Shown: in pieces, positions 60,988 through 64,000 of the stretch | Position numbering within the stretch: the first letter of the stretch is position 1 | Layout: each line of letters starts with the position of its first letter | Source of the DNA: Phocaeicola_A sp036804505 | Lineage (GTDB): Bacteria; Bacteroidota; Bacteroidia; Bacteroidales; Bacteroidaceae | DNA length: 64,000 nt | Assembly (NCBI GenBank): GCA_036804505.1 | Contig: DAIRSI010000018.1 | Coordinates: 1 to 64,000 of the forward strand | Reading direction: 5' to 3' | Position numbers and translations under genes: made by a program | Notes under the pieces: model-generated | Databases searched by the model: none | What the model was told of the DNA's origin: nothing | The model's input: the letters and a program-made list of their open reading frames with translations, nothing else

Positions 60988-62001
60988 ATGAAAAATAGAA
61001 ATACATTAGATCACGAGGGATTGGAATCTCTCTTACTCATTGAACGAATGGGTTTAGCCGGATATGGGCTATTGAAAGTGCTGGAGCATTATTGTAATGA
61101 ATCAGAGGACGGAAGAGTGTCGTTGGATCATCTGCCGACGATTGCCAAACTGGTGCATGTGACAGAAGCTTTCATTGAAAGATTAATCAATGAGTTCCGG
61201 TTCTTCAAAAAAGACGAGAAGGAAGGGACCTTCTACATGACTGCCGGGTGTGGAAGGGAGGCGAAGGAAAAAATCGTGAAAAACAAGTGCAGGAAAGCAG
61301 GCATAAAAAGCGCCGAAAAAAGATTGGAGAAGGCAAAAGCTGCGAAACGTGAAAACAGCCTAGGGGAAGCGCCTTCGGAAACTTTGCCACAATCACGGAA
61401 TGTAACACGGCATGTTGCGGAAAGTGTTGGAAAGGTTGTTGAAAATGTTGTTGAAAAAGTTGTTCAACCGGACGAAAAAGCCGGCTCTCTTATTACTACT
61501 ACTACAACAAGTAAGAAATCTCAGAAGAAAAAAACGGTCGCCGACAGCCTGTCGGCCGATGATGACTTCTGGAAGGAATCCGTCAGGATGGAACAGAATC
61601 TGGCTACCTGGACGGAACAGCTCAATCGCGTTCTCGAAGATGAATCGTGCCTGGAACTCTGCGGATTCCAGTACGGCAACGCCCGCGAGTGGAAGGAGAA
61701 TCTGCCCCTCATCAAGCAGTTCTTCCGCAATCATGTGGGCATCTACAAGGACCTCAATGCCAAGGCCCGTTACGAGGAGGCGAAGAAATATCTGCGCAAC
61801 TGCGTGAAACATGGCGGACCGGTGTGGGAGATGGTTCAGGAACAACTGCGCAGCAAGAGTCAGGACGACCCTTACCGTTTCGAACAGCGCGACCCGGACA
61901 CGGGAGAACGCTTCTGCTACGGTGTGCCCATTCCCGACGAGGCTCCGCCGAGACCCAACGACAACGTGTTTTGGAACGTTGAGAAAGGAGCGTGGTTATG
62001 A
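60988..62001 (+). CDS. Lin1244/Lin1753-like replication accessory protein
   Basis: 337 residues from the ATG at 60988, chosen for its A-rich leader and distance from the promoter; ATGs at 60961 and 60970 remain possible. The N-terminal winged-helix-like part (about 1-90) has LLLIERMGLAGYGLLKVLEHYC and HVTEAFIERLINEFRFF, as in the Lin1244/Lin1753 (DUF4373-like) domain of phage and element replication proteins. A basic Lys/Ala-rich linker and a Thr run (ITTTTTS) follow. The C-terminal part (about 205-337) resembles the DUF7833-like region in Bacteroides proteins and ends with DNVFWNVEKGAWL. Its stop overlaps the primase-helicase start (ATGA), so the two act together, probably in helicase loading. 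Confidence 0.8.
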   Translation: MKNRNTLDHEGLESLLLIERMGLAGYGLLKVLEHYCNESEDGRVSLDHLPTIAKLVHVTEAFIERLINEFRFFKKDEKEGTFYMTAGCGREAKEKIVKNKCRKAGIKSAEKRLEKAKAAKRENSLGEAPSETLPQSRNVTRHVAESVGKVVENVVEKVVQPDEKAGSLITTTTTSKKSQKKKTVADSLSADDDFWKESVRMEQNLATWTEQLNRVLEDESCLELCGFQYGNAREWKENLPLIKQFFRNHVGIYKDLNAKARYEEAKKYLRNCVKHGGPVWEMVQEQLRSKSQDDPYRFEQRDPDTGERFCYGVPIPDEAPPRPNDNVFWNVEKGAWL

Positions 62002-63809
62002 ATGCCGACTGGAGATCTATCGGGGTGGATGTGCGCGGCCGCACCAGCGGACGTGTCTGGACCACCTGTCCTTTCTGTGCCGAACAGCATCCCAAGAACA
62101 AGCAGAAACGTTGCATGCAAGTGAATCTCGACACCGACGGCTATTGGTGCCAGCGATGCGAAACCCACGGCTTTGCCCCTAATCCTGCCAAACGGGCGGA
62201 ATTCCTGCGGCAACAGCAACGGTTGCAGAGCTACCGCCCCATGGCGCCCAATCCGCTGGGAGAGGTGCTCAACGGTGAAGTTTATCGTTATCTCACCGAG
62301 GACAGGGGTCTGTCGCCCTCCGTGCTGGAGAACCTCAAAATCCGCCAGCAGAAAGTCTATCTGGCCGAGAAGAAGGCCGAGACATGGGTCATGGTGTTCA
62401 ATTTCATGGTCGAGGGCAAGGTGGTGAACGTGAAGTACCGCTCCGTGGACAAAATCTTCACTGCCAAGCCCGGCGGACGGTCCGTGCCTTTCAACATCGA
62501 TTCCGCCAAGGGACAGAAGAAAACGGTTATCGTGGAAGGAGAGCTGGACGTGCCGCCGTTCCTCATGGCAGGCATCACCTCGGTGTTGAGCGTGCCCAAC
62601 GGCGCAAACGGCAATACGGCCTATCTGGACGACTTCATAGCCACGCATTTCGACGACAAGGAAATCATCTATCTGGCCACGGACAATGATGCCCCCGGAA
62701 TGAAGTGCTGCGAGGAACTCATCCGCCGGTTCGGTGAGGAACGCTGCCGCGTGGTGAAGTATCCCGAAGGATGCAAAGATGCCGGCGAAGTGCTCAAAGC
62801 CTATGGAGTGGAAGGAGTGAAACAGCTCCTGACGAATGCCGAACCGGTGCCTTTGCTGGGTGTGTACACGGCCGAGGATGACCGCGACGACCTCTGGATG
62901 CTCTTCAACAACGGCCTGGGAAAGGCTGCCAGCTGCGGTTTTGAAAATCTGGACCGCTACCTCACGGTAGAGCCCGGCCGCCTCATGGTGCTCACTGGCT
63001 ATCCCGGCGATGGAAAATCGGAATTTGTGGACATGCTCACGGTGAACTGGAATCTGAAACACGGTTGGAAAACGGTGTTCTTCAGTCCCGAAAATGAGCC
63101 GCGCCCGTATCACTGGGCCAAACTCATCGAGAAATTCACCGGACGGAAGTTCCACCGCCAGAACACCACGCAGGAAGAGTACCGGCAGGTCACGGACTAC
63201 ATAAGCCGCAACTTCATCCACCTCGATCCCAAAGGCGACTACCGCATCCAGACGCTTCTGCACAAGACGCGTGAACTCATCCGCCGCCACAGTGATGTGC
63301 GCGTGCTGGTAATCGACCCTTACAACCGCATGGACCACAGCGAAGGCGACGACCGCCGCGAGACGTCCTACATAAACGACCTGCTGCGCAAGCTGAGCAA
63401 CTTTGCCCGCGAGATGAAAGTTCTCGTGGTGCTGGTGGCCCATCCGCGCAAGCCTTTTATGGACATGAAAAGCGACGTGCGCCCCGTGCCGCAGATTTAT
63501 GACATCTCCGGCAGTGCCAACTTCAAGAACGTGGCGGACTATGGCGTCATTGTCTATCGTGACTACAAGCGCAATCTCACCAAGGTGGTAGTGGAGAAGG
63601 TGCGCATGCGCAACCAGGGCGAACCGGGCGAGTGCTACTTCAAGTTCAACAAGTCCAACGGCCGCTACGTGGAGGTGCCCGGCACGGTGGTGAACAGTCT
63701 GGAAGAGTACCAGCCTTTCTGGGATAGTACCAACTGGCTGCAACGCCGCGAGCACGAACTCACCCGCCAACTCGGCTTCCCCTTCGGAGTGGACGAGCAG
63801 GACGCGTGA
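61998..63809 (+). CDS. Twinkle/T7-gp4-like primase-helicase (TOPRIM + RecA-fold)
   Basis: 603 residues from the ATG at 61998. Zinc ribbon with Cys24, Cys27, Cys51 and Cys54 (TTCPFCAEQ, YWCQRCETHG). TOPRIM domain at about 172-270 with Glu180 (IVEGELDVPPF) and the DxD-like pair in ATDNDAPGMK (Asp229, Asp231). RecA/DnaB-like helicase from about 310 with Walker A GYPGDGKS (334-341), H1a-like VFFSPENEP and Walker B VLVIDPYNRMD. This layout, primase fused to a hexameric helicase, is that of phage T7 gp4 and Twinkle, not of chromosomal DnaG/DnaB. The coding region is GC-rich; the 60-base line 63301-63360 has 39 G+C. It ends at a strong terminator. Confidence 0.93.
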   Translation: MNADWRSIGVDVRGRTSGRVWTTCPFCAEQHPKNKQKRCMQVNLDTDGYWCQRCETHGFAPNPAKRAEFLRQQQRLQSYRPMAPNPLGEVLNGEVYRYLTEDRGLSPSVLENLKIRQQKVYLAEKKAETWVMVFNFMVEGKVVNVKYRSVDKIFTAKPGGRSVPFNIDSAKGQKKTVIVEGELDVPPFLMAGITSVLSVPNGANGNTAYLDDFIATHFDDKEIIYLATDNDAPGMKCCEELIRRFGEERCRVVKYPEGCKDAGEVLKAYGVEGVKQLLTNAEPVPLLGVYTAEDDRDDLWMLFNNGLGKAASCGFENLDRYLTVEPGRLMVLTGYPGDGKSEFVDMLTVNWNLKHGWKTVFFSPENEPRPYHWAKLIEKFTGRKFHRQNTTQEEYRQVTDYISRNFIHLDPKGDYRIQTLLHKTRELIRRHSDVRVLVIDPYNRMDHSEGDDRRETSYINDLLRKLSNFAREMKVLVVLVAHPRKPFMDMKSDVRPVPQIYDISGSANFKNVADYGVIVYRDYKRNLTKVVVEKVRMRNQGEPGECYFKFNKSNGRYVEVPGTVVNSLEEYQPFWDSTNWLQRREHELTRQLGFPFGVDEQDA

Positions 63810-63842
63810 TGCGTGCGTAAGCTTTTTGGGCGTAGAAACGAA

Positions 63843-63885
63843 CGCCGCCGCAAGAGATGAAGAATCCTTGCGGCGGCGATTTTTT
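63843..63885 (+). terminator. Terminator of the primase-helicase operon
   Basis: Perfect 12-bp GC-rich stem CGCCGCCGCAAG (63843-63854) / CTTGCGGCGGCG (63867-63878) followed by six T. Confidence 0.9.
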
Positions 63886-63906
63886 ATTCAGGTTTTCGAA
63901 AGAATG

Positions 63907-64000
63907 TTATTTAGGATTATATACTTTTATGATGGGTAGGTTTGTAGAAGTATCTGCTCCTTCAGCATACGAAAAATTGAAATAAGAAGTTTCACTTGCT
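63907..64000 (-). CDS. 3' end of an unidentified minus-strand gene
   Basis: The complement is open from the right edge to a TAA at 63907-63909, giving at least 30 residues ending NLPIIKVYNPK. The stretch has protein-like composition and the gene would continue outside the window. Too short to assign. Confidence 0.4.
   Translation of the reverse strand, partial: ASETSYFNFSYAEGADTSTNLPIIKVYNPK

Noticed and set aside
61917..63770. 617-residue minus-strand open frame
   Set aside because: It is the complement of the primase-helicase gene, whose zinc, TOPRIM and Walker motifs are unmistakable; the mirror frame arises from its GC-rich codon pattern.
1..64000. tRNA, rRNA, CRISPR array, insertion sequence, integrase or replication origin
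   Set aside because: Looked for by eye on both strands; no cloverleaf-like, spaced-repeat, transposase or integrase sequence was recognised. A covariance-model search could still find a small RNA.

Overview
The window comes from the chromosome of a gut-type Bacteroidales bacterium (Bacteroides, Phocaeicola or a close relative; I cannot fix the genus). The evidence is two SusC/SusD pairs, each behind an ECF sigma factor and a FecR-type anti-sigma; many histidine kinases with periplasmic sensors; a SusCD-linked sulfatase and a GH43; the smalltalk/HU/amidase trio; and promoters of the Bacteroides type (TTTG, about 19 bp, TAnnTTTG) instead of -35/-10 boxes. No rRNA, tRNA, CRISPR array, insertion sequence or integrase was seen.

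Layout. 1-1202: a thioredoxin-like lipid- or periplasm-targeted protein running off the left edge. 1365-5741: an ECF sigma/FecR pair flanked by two related CarboxypepD_reg proteins, with no TonB receptor. 5786-14072: housekeeping and signalling genes (nadC, a LytS/LytTR two-component pair, an M23 peptidase, a C69 dipeptidase, a phosphohexomutase). 14199-22810 (minus strand): nudC, then an AT-rich sigma-FecR-SusC-SusD operon ending in a secreted PPP-type phosphatase. 23100-27852: a CbpA-like J protein divergent from a sensor kinase/5'-nucleotidase operon. 27858-29554: umuDC with a dyad inside its promoter. 29951-31129: a stand-alone AICAR transformylase behind two tandem copies of a promoter-bearing repeat. 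31227-36535: a TPR pseudo-histidine kinase, an Fe-S aldo-keto reductase, a DUF1893 protein and a TPR histidine kinase. 36539-43002 (minus): a GH18-deacetylase-GT2 fusion, a lipoprotein, a hexapeptide acetyltransferase and a two-PAS kinase. 43234-48329: an S4/RluD pseudouridine synthase (third copy of the promoter repeat), an M16 peptidase, and the amidase-smalltalk-HU trio. 48630-57232: a polysaccharide-utilisation-type operon (sigma, FecR, SusC, SusD, Ser-type sulfatase). 57398-60834: DUF4248, a secreted nitroreductase, GH43 and an unknown protein. 60988-63809: a Lin1244-like protein translationally coupled to a Twinkle/T7-gp4-like primase-helicase, markedly GC-rich. The window ends in the 3' end of an unidentified minus-strand gene.

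How it fits together. Envelope sensing and nutrient capture dominate: three sigma/FecR switches, six kinase-like sensors, two SusCD transporters and several secreted hydrolases (phosphatase, nucleotidase, sulfatase, GH43, peptidases). The least explained items are a family of promoter-bearing repeats with compensatory changes in an inverted repeat, a second family of hairpin repeats, a receptor-less sigma/FecR locus, the conserved-looking pseudokinase, and phage-type replication and HU/amidase genes that stand without an obvious prophage.
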